A DNA stretch of 64,000 nucleotides from Mortierella sp. BCC40632 (Eukaryota > Mortierellomycota > Mortierellomycetes > Mortierellales > Mortierellaceae), in contig WAEK01000002.1 in the NCBI GenBank assembly GCA_011634665.1, forward strand, positions 1-64,000. The letters run 5' to 3'. This document shows positions 45,172 to 57,396 of this stretch, in pieces (the first letter of the stretch is position 1; every line of letters begins with the position of its first letter). Position numbers and translations under genes: made by a program. The notes under the pieces are model-generated. The model saw only the letters and a program-made list of their open reading frames with translations. It was not told the DNA's origin and did not search any database.

Positions 45172-45713
45172 GCCTTTGGGATCATTCTAGGTTCTCGAAC
45201 AAGGGATTTGCCCATGTTGTACTTGATTACAAGGGTAAAAAACGTCCACGTCTTTGGCACTCATATGCAAAGCGATGACAAGGCCTGCTTTCCAGGTCAG
45301 GCTGCTCGCGTTCGAGATGATTCCCTCAAGGCTTGGCGCGGTTACATCAATGGCCTCAACATCCCAGCCAACGAGCCTGTCATCATGGCTGGTGACTTCA
45401 ATGTCAAGAAGGACACCAGCGAGTACCACTCCTTCTTGTCGACCCTTCAGGCTGACGCTCCAAGCGCTTATGAAGGTCACAATTGGACCTATGATACTGT
45501 CGCTAATTCAATTGCGCGTTACAATTCACCCAAACTACCTGAAGAGTACCTTGACTATGTTCTTGTGGACAAGCACCACAACCAAGGCGTTAAGAAGTTG
45601 ACTCAGACGGTTCATCAGGTCAAGTCGTCTCCTTACACCTTGAAGGGAGTGAAGTATGATGAGTACTCGGATCATTACCCCTGTCCAGGGGTTTGATCGA
45701 GCTCGAGCTCTAG
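44343..45713 (+). pseudogene. Secreted sphingomyelinase, copy 2 (single-base insertions in exon 4)
   Basis: Exons 44343-44490, 44614-44733, 44861-45026, 45191-45713. Exons 1-3 have the same lengths as copy 1 (148, 120, 166). Exon 4 is 523 instead of 520 because of three one-base gains, all in homopolymers: an extra A near 45237, an extra C near 45670 and an extra G near 45690. The first shifts the frame through the catalytic Asp/Asn and Asp-His motifs. As read it is broken; the pattern also fits consensus error (see findings). All catalytic codons are still present in the DNA. Confidence 0.85.
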
Positions 45714-46651
45714 AAAGAGTGCGTGTAGATACTGTATACTATTAGCTTTATAGCAAGCCACAATCAGACTAGGACATGCTATCCTTCTTCCACTTTATAC
45801 TCCTACCTCTCCCATCTCTTAGAATAGAAATAAAAAAGAAAAAGAGAAAAGAAGAAAGTGAAAGAGATAACGATGTAATGGATTGGGCCACGTGGACAAG
45901 AACCCTAATTAGTTTCTGCCTAACAATCTCATTCTCCTAGAAAACTATGTAGACTCAAGTTAGAAAGTGGCATAAAAGCGTGACTTTCTACAAATCAAGC
46001 AAAGAATTGGTAGTAGCGGTGGTCAAGAAGTGACTGCATGATCTTTTTCCTAGCACTTGATGTATTACAAAAAGCCCCAGAGGCGCCGAGTTGCTCTCTT
46101 GTATCGCTTGGTGGTTTACATCAAACCTGCTCTTGACAACCACAGGTGCAGCGACCTACCCCAGGATAATCGAGTAAAGTAGAGGGGCTCCAAGACAATC
46201 AATCCTTTGAGCTTACCTGCTGCTTCCTGGGAACTTTGAACTACACTCCAACAATTAGACAGACCTCGCTACTCAGCTCCAATTACGGTTCACAAGAGAT
46301 GAGACACTGTAGTTAGAAGGGACTCTATGACTGCCTGAGCTTATTAAGACGAACAAGAGGGATCGAGTGTCGAGATTGGAGTCTCAACACATGGTTCTCC
46401 ATCGTCTCTCGGCACCTCAAGAGGTTGGATCAAATGTAGTTTGACTTCGACCAGTCATTTCTCCGCTTGTTCACCGCACAAGTCACTACAACAATTGAGT
46501 GGGTCGTGAAACAAGATGGAGCAAGCTTCTTTTTATGGGGACTCTCAAAGCCTTATGCTTAAAGTACTAAGTCCTCGTCACGCCTCGCGCTTGAAAGAAC
46601 CATTGTACCCAATAACGAACCGCAAGCAGGCATACTCTATGAAATAGACAT
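45714..46651. other. Unit 2 insert absent from unit 1
   Basis: About 500 bp (from GAGGCGCCGAGTTGCTCTC at about 46079 to AAACAAGATGGAGCAA at about 46523) is shared with units 3 and 4 but missing from unit 1. It is not coding in units 2 and 3. Confidence 0.6.
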
Positions 46652-47492
46652 CTACCTTCGCTCCAGACTGCCTGGCCTGTTGGAGGAATTCGCTTCCGTC
46701 TCTACGAAAGAGACGACTTTGACCTCGAGTCGCTTGTTAAAGTTGCTAGTAAAGCTGAAGAGTCGGAGTTTGATGACGAAGACATCGCTGATGCGAATGC
46801 TGACCTCGAGGCAGCTCAAGAGCGGATGAAGATGTCGACGAGATTGGGCCTTGCTCTCATGAAAAGCCTGATCTCGTAGACCGACACTTGATAGATGTCC
46901 CTTGAGAATCTGATTGTTCACATACCTCTTGGTTGGTAGCCTGCGCTTTTCCTCCTTTTTATGCTAGGTCTTTGTTGTGGGCTTTGGTCCAAAGTTTTCG
47001 GCTCTCTCTCTACAAGCATTTGCTGTTGCCACCACATGTCTCATCCGTTCCAAATGTACTGAACAAGACGGGACGATTCCTATCGATGCCTCCAGTGTGG
47101 CCTTGTACTGCCTAGCAAGTGTCTGATGAGTATCCCAGCGTCTCTTGAATGCTCCTCCACTGAGACTCATAGACCGAGGTGCAAAGCCTTTTTGTAACGT
47201 ACTAGGTATCGTATGGGGTGAGTAGCACAATAGCTGATAGTGGCTCGATATTCTCCTGGCTACCATCCGTAAAGCCTCGGAAAGGCGTCATACGCTTGAG
47301 CCTCGGTTTGTCATCGGCCAAGTCTTTGTCTGAGAGTAGACTTTGTCTGTATTCTCCTCTGATTGTGCCGAATGATGAGATGGAATGAGAGTGCTGGAGG
47401 AAGACGACATGGCGGATGGAGGAGCAAGGAGATGTGGAGTCAAACCAAAATCCTCTCTCCCTTCCTCCACTGTGACTTGCCTTGAAGAACAT
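46652..47492 (-). pseudogene. Array ORF relic, unit 2
   Basis: The same protein blocks as unit 1 (GGAFKRRWDTHQT, MTPFRGFTDGSQ), with the shared TAG, an extra base near 47190 and a deletion of the Ser/Ala-rich part. The C-terminal region is replaced by a different reading. Not functional as read. Confidence 0.6.
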
Positions 47493-47527
47493 TGTGAGAT
47501 CAGTGTAGAGGCGACACTTGGTGGTAT

Positions 47528-48016
47528 CTCTTGGTCGGAGTATCTTTGTCTGCTGATCTCACTGATGCCGCAGCTCCATCCTTGAACAGCTTGACCAACT
47601 CGAGACCAGCTTGTCTCCCTACTCGACTTCCTATCTCTTTTTTTTTTTTCTGCGTTAGTTGGTTGTTGGATTCGATCGGCCTCTTTTCACCTAGACTCTG
47701 TAGTGCCACTCTCAACACTTTGGCTTTTTTTCATTGCTCCACTTAGTCGCCTTGCCTGCATCCACCTAGTCACCATCTTCACTTTGCTCCCGTACCACCT
47801 TCTTCATAAACCCACTCTTGAGAGCCAGGTCAATGAGACCACGCATACTGCACCCTCGCTCTGGGGACTGTTTTCTCACCACCACCACCACCACACACTA
47901 CCACTACCCTGCCATATCTATCGAAGGACAGAACACAAATTAGTCCATCTTCCACATTTGGACACATGCTCAGAACATCTGCAGGGGGAATAGGAGAACG
48001 GACATAGTTTCTTTCA

Positions 48017-48064
<48 letters not shown>

Positions 48065-48284
48065 TTTTCGCTGCATAACAGACTCGGTCAAGAAGCCACC
48101 AAACGAACTGGATGCATCTGCACGCTTCCCTGGGTCAGGAAACGTGCTGACAATCCAACCTCCCTCCGGCCAAACCTGTCGCTCCTGTTTTGATTCATGC
48201 CCATAAACTGAACATGCCAGCATTTGAACCTGGTTAGAAAGTTCAGCTTGAGATGGAATGATGGAAGATGATATTGATCTTTAG
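47528..48284 (+). pseudogene. DRE2 relic, unit 3
   Basis: Starts at the junction with exon 1 sequence (CTGATCTCACTGATGC, CCTTGAACAGCTTGACCAACTC, an internal deletion), then intron 1, shortened exon 2, CT-rich intron 2 and the end of exon 3. Many stops and one-base gains. Confidence 0.88.
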
Positions 48285-50178
48285 AGTGGCTTGCCTACAC
48301 ATGCACTCAATATCTTCCCCTCACCATTTGTCTTTTCTTTTTTTTCATCCTCGTCCTCATCCTCATCGTCACCGCCATCTTCTTGTCGCTCTATATGCTT
48401 TTGTACGATAAACAACCCTCATAAACAGCTTGTTTGTCCAAAAATAGAAAAGAAGAACCTGCAATCGCCCTCGTGGAAAGGTCTGTCTACGCGTCGTCTA
48501 CCCTCTTGTCTACATTCGAAGGGATAGAGAGACCATTTAGACATGTAATCCATTCCAACAAGAAGAAATGAAAAATCTCCAGTTATGGGAACACATAACC
48601 GGTTAAAAACAATGTAGCCCTGCCACCGTATCTCTTCTTTTCATCCTAAACGTTGAGAAGGGATGGACATTGGCCTCAGACTAATGTAACCATAAATTAT
48701 AGAAAAGAAAGAAAAGAAAATGGCGAAGAATCATCTGGAACCCTAGGCTTTGTTACATAGTACTCTCAGTCAAGGTAACAGCAGTCAAGAATAAGGTATA
48801 CAATTCGCAATGTATCGCTCTGGACACAAGGGCTGACATGTACTTGAACATGATGGCTTCGAGGATTAGCCACTTTGGAGAGCTCATTTCCTCAAAATAG
48901 AGATACCGAGTCCATGGCAGTCCATGGCAGTTCAAAGCCATTCAAGACATTAAAAGTGTAGATAACAGCCTTCTATGGATCATTGTGGCTCTATTTTTTT
49001 TTTTTTTTTTTTTTTTTTTTTGAGTGAGAAATATTTTGCCAGTGAGCTGGATGGGAAGTAAAAGCATGCAAGCACAAATATATCAACATGAAGACGTAAA
49101 GATTCACAACTATCGTCCTACTCTCCTACCCCCCCTTCTTCTGGCTTGGAAAGCCGCAAAGACAGGATGTTCAATCTATGATGAGTAGGCCTGTGAAAGA
49201 GGAGGAAGGAAGGGGTCGCCTGAGCAGTGCTCTACATGCATAGGGCGTGCTCTCAATCCGACTCCTCAAAAAATCCTTATACCATGTGTTTGCTGGCAGA
49301 CTTTTTTTATCCCTTAGCTAATCAAGCAATGCTTTTTTCGTAGGCAACGCCACGATGTTGAGCTTACTGGAGACAAAAGAGCGCCCTAGAAAACTTTGTT
49401 GTCAATTGAATAAACTCTACCTTTTTTTTTTTTTTCTCTCTTTTTGATTGGCAACCTCCCCTTTATTTCTTTCTCTCTCTAGCCTCTCTACTGACTCATG
49501 CGAATGATGGATAATCGGCTCCACACGTTTTCTATCTTTTTTAAGACTCTTCGCCCCGAATAATGCCTTGGTGAGACCTCCAAACCGTGCTGAGTGAGAC
49601 TGAACTCTCAGTATTCCATGTGGGTTTGGGGTTGGCTTTAATAGGGCGTCCGGTGAGCTCTTACGCGAAGCATCAGGGAATTTCAAATGCCAAGCAGGGT
49701 ACGTATCTCATCTCTCTTCATATCCTAGGCTGAGGCTTTTCCAGGAGCATTTCCATAGTAAAATCGAGGAATGGCGTTTGAAAAGCCTAATCCCTTCTTG
49801 CAACCGTTCGTATTTCTTCCCATGGCAAACTTACCACTGTCTGCCTTGAAACCAGTACCAATGGACGCAACACATACCACAGCTTCACTCAAAAATACTG
49901 GAGAGAGAATATTTCAGCGAGTTCTTTGGAAAACTAAGGATGAGGTAGAACAGCTCTCTTACCGGCCATAAATAAAAGTCTGCCTTTCTCTCAAAAAGAT
50001 TCCATAACAAAAAAAAGAAAAAAAGAAAAAAGAAATTCAACCGCATTGAACCCACGTCAAATACTCAAAAGAAACCCTAGGCACCCTTCCTTCCATTTCT
50101 CAAAATCTCTCGACCTATCCACTCCTTTGACATCAATCTCACTTACTTTCCACTCTTGTAAACAAAAAGAAAGAAAAG
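48285..50178. other. Unit 3 intergenic block
   Basis: Nearly identical to 42465-44342, with a longer T run (48994-49021) and several single-base homopolymer gains. The TATA site is at 49968. Confidence 0.6.
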
Positions 50179-50976
50179 ATGAAGTTCGCCAGTATCATTT
50201 CCGCCGCTGTTGCTATTGCCGCCATGAGTCCCATTGTTGCTGAGGCTGCTACAAACACCACATTCAGTGTTCTCTCTCACAATGTCTACTTTTCTCAGCG
50301 AGGTTCTCTATCCCATTGGGGTCAAAGTAAGCCAATATTCTTCAATGAGTAGACTCCATGTTCTCTCTTTTAGTTTGATTTTCTCGTCCAAGAAACCGAA
50401 CAGTCGATCCTCATCCTCGATATTCATTTTCTTTTTTTTCCTATTCGCTCAGGGAGCGTGCAAAGTTGATTGCTGATTCACAGTTCATGAAGGGCCACGA
50501 TGTGTTTGTGATCCAGGAATGCTTCGACTCGGACCCTTGCTCGATCCTTCGCAATGGCCTCCGTTCCCAATGTAAGTCCATCGCAATGACTTCAGAAACA
50601 CAAAACGAACTCTTTTTTAAATCTACCACAAGAACCTCGAAAAAAAAAAAATGGCTCTACACCGAAACCAACCAATTCTCTCTTATCTCGTTCGATCATG
50701 GTAGATCCCAACATGACCCCTGTTGTTGGTCAGTCCAAGAGTGGTTGGGACGCGACCACAGGAAAGTTCTTGCCTCTTATCTCGGAGAACGGAGGCGTTC
50801 TCATCATGAGCAAGTGGCCTATCAAGAAGAAGATTCAGTTTGTGTTCAAAGATTCCTGTGGTGCTGACTGGTATGTTTGCTCTCCACTCCTCCTCTCTCT
50901 TTTCCCCATTACGTTGATGGAAAGAAAAACATCTCGGACGAGCGAGACAACTCCTCAAAGCTCTTGAATCTTACAC

Positions 50977-51016
<40 letters not shown>

Positions 51017-51555
51017 GCCTTTGGGATCATTCTAGGTTCTCGAACAAGGGATTTGCCCATGTTGTACTTGATTACAAGGGTAAAAACGTCCACGTCTTTG
51101 GCACTCATATGCAAAGCGATGACAAGGCCTGCTTTCCAGGTCAGGCTGCTCGCGTTCGAGATGATTCCCTCAAGGCTTGGCGCGGTTACATCAATGGCCT
51201 CAACATCCCAGCCAACGAGCCTGTCATCATGGCTGGTGACTTCAATGTCAAGAAGGACACCAGCGAGTACCACTCCTTCTTGTCGACCCTTCAGGCTGAC
51301 GCTCCAAGCGCTTATGAAGGTCACTGGTGGACCTATGATACTGTCGCTAATTCAATTGCGCGTTACAATTCACCCAAACTACCTGAAGAGTACCTTGACT
51401 ATGTTCTTGTGGACAAGCACCACAACCAAGGCGTTAAGAAGTTGACTCAGACGGTTCATCAGGTCAAGTCGTCTCCTTACACCTTGAAGGGAGTGAAGTA
51501 TGATGAGTACTCGGATCATTACCCTGTCCAGGGTTTGATCGAGCTCGAGCTCTAG
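50179..51555 (+). pseudogene. Secreted sphingomyelinase, copy 3 (indels in exons 1-2)
   Basis: Exons 50179-50326, 50453-50571, 50705-50870, 51036-51555. In exon 1 an extra T and a missing A compensate, replacing the usual FLSEVLYPNWGQ ending by FSQRGSLSHWGQ. Exon 2 is 119 bases, one G short at the acceptor, which shifts the frame to an early stop. Exons 3 and 4 are intact with AGDFN and SDHYP. One substitution changes GHNW to GHWW. Broken as read, but by homopolymer indels only. Confidence 0.85.
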
Positions 51556-52489
51556 AAAGAGTGCGTGTAGATACTGTATACTATTAGCTTTATAGCAAGC
51601 CACAATCAGACTAGGACATGCTATCCTTCTTCCACTTTATACTCCTACCTCTCCCATCTCTTAGAATAGAAATAAAAAAGAAAAAGAGAAAAGAAGAAAG
51701 TGAAAGAGATAACGATGTAATGGATTGGGCCACGTGGACAAGAACCCTAATTAGTTTCTGCCTAACAATCTCATTCTCCTAGAAAACTATGTAGACTCAA
51801 GTTAGAAAGTGGCATAAAGCGTGACTTTCTACAAATCAAGCAAAGAATTGGTAGTAGCGGTGGTCAAGAAGTGACTGCATGATCTTTTCCTAGCACTTGA
51901 TGTATTACAAAAAGCCCCAGAGGCGCCGAGTTGCTCTCTTGTATCGCTTGGTGGTTTACATCAAACCTGCTCTTGACAACCACAGGTGCAGCGACCTACC
52001 CCAGGATAATCGAGTAAAGTAGAGGGCTCCAAGACAATCAATCCTTTGAGCTTACCTGCTGCTTCCTGGGAACTTTGAACTACACTCCAACAATTAGACA
52101 GACCTCGCTACTCAGCTCCAATTACGGTTCACAAGAGATGAGACACTGTAGTTAGAAGGGACTCTATGACTGCCTGAGCTTATTAAGACGAACAAGAGGG
52201 ATCGAGTGTCGAGATTGGAGTCTCAACACATGGTTCTCCATCGTCTCTCGGCACCTCAAGAGGTTGGATCAAATGTAGTTTGACTTCGACCAGTCATTTC
52301 TCCGCTTGTTCACCGCACAAGTCACTACAACAATTGAGTGGGTCGTGAAACAAGATGGAGCAAGCTTCTTTTTATGGGACTCTCAAAGCCTTATGCTTAA
52401 AGTACTAAGTCCTCGTCACGCCTCGCGCTTGAAAGAACCATTGTACCCAATAACGAACCGCAAGCAGGCATACTCTATGAAATAGACAT
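51556..52489. other. Unit 3 post-sphingomyelinase block
   Basis: Matches 45714-46651, with fewer homopolymer gains. No gene is present. Confidence 0.6.
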
Positions 52490-53335
52490 CTACCTTCGCT
52501 CCAGACTGCCTGGCCTGTTGGAGGAATTCGCTTCCGTCTCTACGAAAGAGACGACTTTGACCTCGAGTCGCTTGTTAAAGTTGCTAGTAAAGCTGAAGAG
52601 TCGGAGTTTGATGACGAAGACATCGCTGATGCGAATGCTGACCTCGAGGCAGCTCAAGAGCGGATGAAGATGTCGACGAGATTGGGCCTTGCTCTCATGA
52701 AAAGCCTGATCTCGTAGACCGACACTTGATAGATGTCCCTTGAGAATCTGATTGTTCACATACCTCTTGGTTGGTAGCCTGCGCTTTTCCTCCTTTATGC
52801 TAGGTCTTTGTTGTGGGCTTTGGTCCAAAGTTTTCGGCTCTCTCTCTACAAGCATTTGCTGTTGCCACCACATGTCTCATCCGTTCCAAATGTACTGAAC
52901 AAGACGGGACGATTCCTATCGATGCCTCCAGTGTGGCCTTGTACTGCCTAGCAAGTGTCTGATGAGTATCCCAGCGTCTCTTGAATGCTCCTCCACTGAG
53001 ACTCATAGACCGAGGTGCAAAGCCTTTTGTAACGTACTAGGTATCGTATGGGGTGAGTAGCACAATAGCTGATAGTGGCTCGATATTCTCCTGGCTACCA
53101 TCCGTAAAGCCTCGGAAAGGCGTCATACGCTTGAGCCTCGGTTTGTCATCGGCCAAGTCTTTTTGTCTGAGAGTAGACTTTGTCTGTATTCTCCTCTGAT
53201 TGTGCCGAATGATGAGATGAGATAGGAGAGAGAGTGCTGGAGGAAGACGACATGGCGGATGGAGGAGCAAGGAGATGTGGAGTCAAACCAAAATCCTCTC
53301 TCCCTTCCTCCACTGTGACTTGCCTTGAAGAACAT
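52490..53335 (-). pseudogene. Array ORF relic, unit 3
   Basis: Same layout and internal deletion as unit 2. It carries the shared TAG and two extra bases in a T run (about 53161) on the plus strand. Confidence 0.6.
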
Positions 53336-53370
53336 TGTGAGATCAGTGTAGAGGCGACACTTGGTGGTAT

Positions 53371-53861
53371 CTCTTGGTCGGAGTATCTTTGTCTGCTGAT
53401 CTCACTGATGCCTGCAGCTCCATCCTTGAACAGCTTGACCAACTCGAGACCAGCTTGTCTCCTACTCGACTTCCTATCTCTTCTTTTTTTTTTCTGCGTT
53501 AGTTGGTTGTTGGATTCGATCGGCCTCTTTCACCTAGACTCTGTAGTGCCACTCTCAACACTTTGGCTTTCTTTCATTGCTCCACTTAGTCGCCTTGCCT
53601 GCATCCACCTAGTCACCATCTTCACTTGCTCCGTACCACCTTCTTCATAAACCCACTCTTGAGAGCCAGGTCAATGAGACCACGCATACTGCACCCTCGC
53701 TCTCAGGACTGCTTTCTCACTACCACCACCACTACTACCACTACCCTGCCATATCTATCGAAGGACAGAGCACAAATTAAGCCCATCTTCACATCTGGAC
53801 ACACGTCTGTGAGCATCTGCAGGGGGAATAGACACAACGTTGACACCATCCGTTCTTTCTT

Positions 53862-53923
<62 letters not shown>

Positions 53924-54136
53924 GCTGCACAACAGACTCGGCCAAGAAGCCACCAAACTAACTAGGTACATCTGCACGCTCCCCTGGGTCAGGAAACGTG
54001 CTGACAATTCCACCTCTCCGGCCAAACCTGTCGCTCCTGTTGTGACTCATGTCAATAAACTGAAGTGCTAGCATTTGAACCTGGTTAGAAGGCTCAGCTT
54101 GGAGATGGAATGATGAAAGATGACATTGATCTTTAG
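53371..54136 (+). pseudogene. DRE2 relic, unit 4
   Basis: The same structure as units 2 and 3: deleted exon 1, intron 1, short exon 2, intron 2 with a long CT run (53866-53921) and the exon 3 end (GACATTGATCTTTAG). Several stops. Confidence 0.88.
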
Positions 54137-56025
54137 GGTGGCGCTTGCCTTACACATGCACTCAATATCTTCCCTCACCATTTGTCTTTTCTTTCTTTTT
54201 CATCCTCGTCCTCATCCTCATCGTCACCGCCATCTTCTTGTCGCTCTATATGCTTTGTACGATAAACAACCCTCATAAACAGCTTGTTTGTCCAAAAATA
54301 GAAAAGAAGAACCTGCAATCGCCCTCATGGAAAGGTCTGTCTACGCGTCGTCTACCCTCTTGTCTACATTCGAAGGGATAGAGAGACCATTTAGACATGT
54401 AATCCATTCCAACAAGAAGAAATGAAAAATCTCCAGTTATGGGAACACATAACCGGTTAAAAACAATGTAGCCCTGCCACCGTATCTCTTCTTTTCATCC
54501 TAAACGTTGAGAAGGGATGGACATTGGCCTCAGACCAATGTAACCATAAATTGTAGAAAAGAAAGAAAAGAAAATGGCGAAGAATCATCTGGAACCCTAG
54601 GCTTTGTTACATAGTACTCTCAGTCAAGCATAAGGTATACAACTCGCAATGTATTGCTCTGACACAAGGGCTGACATGTACTTGAACATGATGGCTTCGA
54701 GGATTAGCCACTTTGGAGAGCTCATTTCCTCAAAATAGAGATACCGAGTTCATGGTATTCCATGACAGTCCATGGCGATCGAAGACTTTAAAAAGGTAGA
54801 CGACAGCCCTTATGAATCATCCATGGGTCTTTTTTTTTTTTTTTTTTTTTTAGTGAGAAATCTTTTACCAGCGTTCCGGATGGGAAACAATAGCACGCAT
54901 GCATTCCGACACAAATCTGTCAACATGCGAACAGATAAGACTCGCAACTAGTGCCTCTCCCCCTCTCCTGGCCCCCTCCCCGGGTCTAGAATGAAGCAAA
55001 GACAAGATATTCAATCTATGGTGAGTAGGTCTGTGAGTAGAGGAGAACCAAAGGGTGTTATGAGCAGTACTCCACATGCTCAGGGCGTGCTCTCAATCCG
55101 ACCCCTGAAAATTCCTTATGCCATGTGTTGATAGACTTTTTTTATCCCTTAGTTAATCAGGCAATACTTTCCCATAGGCAACCTCATGGTGCTAAACCGA
55201 CTGGAGATATAGGTGCGTCCTTGAAAGGCCCGTTGTCAAGTAAATGAACTCTTCCTTTTTTTCTCGGTTGGTGACCACTTCTCGTTCCTTCTCTCCCTAA
55301 CCTCTCTTCTGACTCACGCGAGCAATGGATCTTCATTTCCTATCCAGTGGATGTCTCTTGCTAAGCTCCACGCGCAGTTCAACCTTTTTACAAAACCCCT
55401 CTCTCCTCGGAGAATGCCTTGGTAAGACCCTCAAATGGTGCGGAGCGAGGTTTAACTCTTCCATATCCCACGTAGGTTTGGGGTTGGCTTCAATAGGGCG
55501 GCCGTTGCACTAAAATGCGAAGCATCAGGAATTTCGGATGTCAAGCAGGGTACGTATCTCATTTCTCTTCATATCCTATGCTGGGGCTTTTCCAGGAGCA
55601 TTTCCATAGTAAAATCGAGGGATTGCTTTTCAAATCCCCTCGCGCAGCTGCTCGTATTTCTCCCCAAGTCAAACTTACCACTGTCTGTCTAGAAACCAGC
55701 ACCAAGCAACACAACACATACCACAACTTCACTCAAAAATACTGGAGAGAGAAAAAGTTAGCGGATTCTTTGGAAAGCGAAGGATGGGAAGTGAGGACGG
55801 ACCTTGAAAGAGTAGACCAGCTCTCTTCTCGACCATAATAAAAGCCTGCCTTTCTCGCTCAAAAAGAATCCGCAACAAGCAATATCAACCGCATCAACCC
55901 ACATCAAATACTCAAAAGAAACCCTAGGCACCCTTCCTTCCATTTCTCAAAATCTCTCGACCTATCCACTCCTTTGACATCAATCTCACTTACTTTCCAC
56001 TCTTGTAAACAAAAAGAAAGAAAAG
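54137..56025. other. Unit 4 intergenic block
   Basis: Homologous to the other intergenic blocks but more diverged after about 54750. T run at 54832-54852; altered TATA (ATAATAAAA) at 55835. Confidence 0.6.
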
Positions 56026-56438
56026 ATGAAGTTCGCCAGTATCATTTCCGCCGCTGTTGCTATTGCCGCCATGAGTCCCATGGTTGCTGAGGCTGCTACA
56101 AACACCACATTCAGTGTTCTCTCTCACAATGTCTACTTTCTCAGCGAGGTTCTCTACCCCAATTGGGGTCAAAGTAAGTCAATATTCTTCAATGAGTAGA
56201 CTCCATGTTCTCTCTTTTAGTTTGATTTTCTCGTCCAAGAAACCGAACAGTCGATCCTCATCCTCGATATTCATTTCACTTTTTCCTATTCGCTCAGGGG
56301 GCGTGCAAAGTTGATTGCTGATTCACAGTTCATGAAGGGCCACGATGTGGTTGTGATCCAGGAATGCTTCGACTCGGACCCTTGCTCGATCTTGCGTGAT
56401 GGTCTCAGTTCCCAATGTAAGTCTTTCGCGGTGGTTTT

Positions 56439-56475
<37 letters not shown>

Positions 56476-57396
56476 TTCTGCACTGAAACCAACTATTTCA
56501 ATCTCTCATTTCGTTCGATCATGGTAGATCCCAACATTACTCCCGTTGTTGGCCAGACCAAGAGTGGTTGGGATGCCACTGCAGGAAAGTACTCGATCAC
56601 AGCCTCAGAGAACGGAGGTGTTCTCATCATGAGCAAGTGGCCTATCAAGAAGAAGGTTCAGTTTGTGTTCAAAGATGCCTGTGGCGCTGACTGGTATGTT
56701 TGCTCTCCATTCCTTCCCCCTCTCTTTGCATTCTTTTCCTATTCTGTTGACAGTGGAAATACATCGATCGGGCGAGGCAACTCTCCAAAGCTCTTGAATC
56801 TTACTCTGCTCTTCTCACTCACTCATTCACTCACCCTCTCACCCTCTCTCTCTCTGGGGCCTTTGGTACATTCTAGGCTCTCGAACAAGGGATTTGCCCA
56901 TGTTGTACTTGACTACAAGGGTACGAACGTCCACGTCTTTGGCACTCATATGCAAAGCGATGACAAGCGCTGCCTTCCAGGTCAGGCCGCTGGTGCCCGT
57001 AATGATTCCCTCAAGGCCTGGCGCGGTTACATCAATGGCCTCAATATCCCAGCCAACGAGCCTGTCATCATGGCTGGTGACTTCAATGTCAAGAAGGATT
57101 CCAACGAGTACCACTCCTTCTTGTCGACCCTTGAGGTCAACGCTCCAAGCGCCTTTGAAGGTCACAAGTGGACCTATGATACTGTCGCTAACCCAATTGC
57201 TCGTTACTACACACCCAATGGACCCGATGAGTACCTTGACTATGTTGTTGTGGACAAGCACCATAGCCAGAGTGTCAAGAAGTTGACTCAGACGGTCCTC
57301 AAGGTCAAGTCGTCTCCTTACACTTTGCAGGGAGTGACTTATGACGACTACTCAGACCACTACCCCGTCCAGGGTTTGATCGAGCTCGAGCTCTAG
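56026..57396 (+). pseudogene. Secreted sphingomyelinase, copy 4 (one-base loss at exon 2)
   Basis: Exons 56026-56173, 56298-56416, 56528-56693, 56877-57396. Exon 2 is 119 instead of 120 because one base is missing in GGGGG at the acceptor, which shifts the frame early. Everything else is open. Amino-acid changes elsewhere are mostly conservative (ALEVNAPSAFEG, RYYTPNGPDEYLDY), with AGDFN and SDHYP kept, so the copy looks selected rather than decayed. The indel may be recent or an error. Confidence 0.85.

Noticed and set aside
53146..53442. Minus-strand frame starting MVKLFKDGAAG
   Set aside because: Its N-terminal part is antisense of the DRE2 relic, created by the array junction.
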